The notes below the pieces were generated by a model that saw only the letters and a program-made list of their open reading frames with translations, was not told the DNA's origin and made no database searches. The position numbers and the translations under genes were made by a program. From contig NZ_JAPDOK010000001.1 of the NCBI RefSeq assembly GCF_026013415.1, positions 499,342 to 563,341 on the forward strand: DNA of 64,000 bases, in the 5' to 3' direction. Every line of letters begins with the position of its first letter. Positions within the stretch are counted from its first letter, which is position 1. Positions 62,242 through 64,000 of the stretch are shown piece after piece. Source of the DNA: Sphingomonas caeni (lineage in GTDB: Bacteria; Pseudomonadota; Alphaproteobacteria; Sphingomonadales; Sphingomonadaceae).

Positions 62242-63444
62242 ATGGCGAGCCAGGTGGAAACGGTCGAACAGGAGCTGGTGCTCACCCCACCCGAACCCGT
62301 AGCCGTGGTGAAACCCGAAAAGGCGGCGGGCCTCGTGCCCGTCGAAGACGCCAAGAAGACCGAGCTGCAGAGCCGCGTCGAACAGTTCATCAGCGACCTC
62401 GTCGCCGAGGATGTCAACTCGCCCGAATTCGGCAAGCGCGTCGATGCGATCACGAACATGGGCCAGAAGGAGATCCGCGACGCCGCCGGCCAGTCGAACC
62501 GCTTCCTCGACAAGCCCGTGCGTTCGCTGGGGTCGGACACCGGCGTCGGCGCCGACCTGCTGGCGCTGCGCCGCACGGTCGAGGATCTCGATCCCTCGAA
62601 GAACGGCCGGCTGATCGGCGGCAAGAAGGGCATGTTCGAATGGCTGTTCGGCTCGGGCCTCAGCCAGTATTTCCAGAAATACCAGTCGTCGCAGACCCAT
62701 ATCAACTCGATCCTCAAGTCGCTCGGCAACGGCAAGGACGAGCTGCTGATGGACAATGCCGCGATCGATGTGGAGCGCGCCAATCTGTGGAACGCGATGG
62801 GCCGGCTCGAGCAGATGATCTATCTCTCGAAGGAGATGGACGCCCGGCTCGAGGACAAGGCGCTCGAGCTCGACGCGACCGACCCGGCCAAGGCCAAGGC
62901 GATCCGCGAGACCGCGCTCTTCTATGTCCGCCAGCGCACCCAGGATTTGCTCACCCAGATGGCGGTGACGGTGCAGGGCTATCTCGCGCTCGATCTGGTC
63001 AAGAAGAACAATGTCGAGCTGGTGAAGGGCGTCGACCGCGCCTCGACCACCACCGTCTCGGCGCTGCGCACCGCGGTCACGGTCGCGCAGGCGCTGACCA
63101 ACCAGAAATTGGTGCTCGATCAGGTCACCGCGCTCAACACCACCACCGCGGGCCTGATCGATTCGACCGGCAAGCTCTTGAAGACCCAGTCGGCCGCAAT
63201 CCACGAACAGGCCGCCAGCTCGACGATTCCCGTCGAGACGCTCCAGCGCGCCTTCCAGAATATCTACGATACGATGGACGCGATCGACACCTTCAAGCTC
63301 AAGGCGCTCGACAGCATGAAGACCACGATCACGACGCTGTCGGGCGAGGTCGAGAAGTCGAAGGGCTATATCGCCCGCGCCGAGGGCGCCGCGCAGAACC
63401 AGCTCGGCGGCCCATCCGAAAGTTACAAGCTGGAGGCGCTGTAA
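62242..63444 (+). CDS. TelA-family toxic-anion-resistance-like protein
   Basis: 400 residues. It matches the TelA (Pfam 05816) family: long coiled-coil-rich helical protein with FGKRVDAITNMGQKEIRDAA, RTVEDLDPSKNGRL, FGSGLSQYFQKYQSSQTHIN, VERANLWNAMGRLEQMIYLS and RTQDLLTQMAVTVQGYLALD. The original name came from tellurite resistance, but many members act in stress tolerance or membrane integrity instead. The next gene follows 6 nt on, so they form an operon. Confidence 0.88.
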   Translation: MASQVETVEQELVLTPPEPVAVVKPEKAAGLVPVEDAKKTELQSRVEQFISDLVAEDVNSPEFGKRVDAITNMGQKEIRDAAGQSNRFLDKPVRSLGSDTGVGADLLALRRTVEDLDPSKNGRLIGGKKGMFEWLFGSGLSQYFQKYQSSQTHINSILKSLGNGKDELLMDNAAIDVERANLWNAMGRLEQMIYLSKEMDARLEDKALELDATDPAKAKAIRETALFYVRQRTQDLLTQMAVTVQGYLALDLVKKNNVELVKGVDRASTTTVSALRTAVTVAQALTNQKLVLDQVTALNTTTAGLIDSTGKLLKTQSAAIHEQAASSTIPVETLQRAFQNIYDTMDAIDTFKLKALDSMKTTITTLSGEVEKSKGYIARAEGAAQNQLGGPSESYKLEAL

Positions 63445-63450
63445 GCCGCC

Positions 63451-64000
63451 ATGCCCAGTGATGTCGACCGGCTGAGCGAACGCGCCAACGAGCTCATCGC
63501 CCGCTCACGCGCACAGCGTCCGGAGACCGCCGCCGACAAGCGCAACCGCCGCCAGCGCGAGGTCGAGATCGGCACGCGCATCGGCCGCATCGCCGCGGCG
63601 GACGGGCTGATCATCGTGGGCGCGATCATCGCGGGGCTGATGACGCCCGCCGGGATCGGCGTGTTCGGCGCGTTCGTCGTCATGATCCTGCTCGCGGTCG
63701 CGACGCTCACCTTCGCGATCTTCCCGCTGTCGAGCCCACCCAGTCTCGAAACGCTTTCCGAAACACCGCTCAAGGCCCTCCCGCGCACCACCGAGCGCTG
63801 GCTCGAAGCCCAGCGCCCCGCCCTCCCCGCGCCGATGAACAGCCTGATCGATTCGATCGGGGTGAAGCTCGAAACCCTCGCCCCCCAGCTCGCCGCGCTC
63901 GACGAACGCGAGCCCGCCGCCGCCGAGGTCCGCAAGCTGATCGGCGAGCAGCTCCCCGAACTGGTCAAGGGCTATCAGCGCGTCCCCGAGCCGCTCCGCA
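63451..64000 (+). CDS. membrane protein co-transcribed with the TelA-family gene, N-terminal part
   Basis: Starts 6 nt after the TelA stop and runs off the window (183 codons visible). A basic, charged N-terminus (MPSDVDRLSERANELIARSR) is followed by two hydrophobic segments (GLIIVGAIIAGLMTPAGIGV; FGAFVVMILLAVATLTFAIF) and a helical region. This fits the small membrane partner often found beside telA in alphaproteobacteria. The family is not certain, and an ending is not visible. Confidence 0.7.
   Translation, partial: MPSDVDRLSERANELIARSRAQRPETAADKRNRRQREVEIGTRIGRIAAADGLIIVGAIIAGLMTPAGIGVFGAFVVMILLAVATLTFAIFPLSSPPSLETLSETPLKALPRTTERWLEAQRPALPAPMNSLIDSIGVKLETLAPQLAALDEREPAAAEVRKLIGEQLPELVKGYQRVPEPLR

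Overview
The window is GC-rich chromosomal DNA from an alphaproteobacterium, most likely Sphingomonas or a close relative. This is inferred from the gene set and protein style: an ScfR/RamB-type regulator beside isocitrate lyase, large TonB-dependent receptors, many plant-polysaccharide hydrolases, DUF3297/DUF3617/DUF4173 proteins and characteristic intergenic repeats. No rRNA, tRNA, CRISPR array, integrase or transposase was found. Both edges cut through genes.

Layout. 1-3.4 kb: SnoaL-like tail, DUF1905, serine hydrolase, DUF1801 and a membrane protein. 3.5-6.7 kb: ScfR-type regulator divergent from aceA, which is followed by a 51-codon gene (glyoxylate bypass). 6.8-10.8 kb: GPH sugar symporter, acyl-CoA dehydrogenase, SDR, TPR protein. 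10.8-15.8 kb: maeB and mutS. 16-19.5 kb: Stf0 sulfotransferase, a possible structured small transcript, a 79-bp giant palindrome, a 49-aa protein, an exported methyltransferase-like protein, a lipoprotein and a hemerythrin gene with an FNR-type box. 19.7-23 kb: a three-gene GH5 operon. 23.2-31.9 kb: uvrB, DUF3617 and VOC genes, MBL hydrolase, TrmO, ligA. 32-40 kb: TonB receptor, HD-domain protein, LytS/LytTR two-component pair, ABC exporter. 40-47.5 kb: PEP-mutase-like enzyme, DUF4173, second TonB receptor, cNMP-binding/thioredoxin-reductase-like protein, EVE protein. 47.7-54.1 kb: pectin-type acetylesterase, DUF805, GH95 and typA. 54.2-56.3 kb: a two-gene AT-richer module unlike its surroundings. 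56.4-64 kb: FMN reductase, AraC, VOC, GH27, mono-haem cytochrome, TPR and a TelA operon.

Two themes run through the window. One is plant-polysaccharide use: three GH5 enzymes, GH27, GH95, an acetylesterase, a MelB-type symporter and two TonB receptors, with palindromes that look like LacI-type operators before several of them. The other is a dense population of intergenic inverted-repeat elements of at least six types. Two copies of one type lie about 34 kb apart in opposite orientation with the same spacing, and another supplies the Shine-Dalgarno of a gene.

The best candidate for an undescribed system is the 54202-56264 pair. Its translationally coupled proteins both end in a hydrophobic hairpin plus basic tail, their codon use looks foreign, and an inverted repeat straddles the first start codon. 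Their function is unknown.
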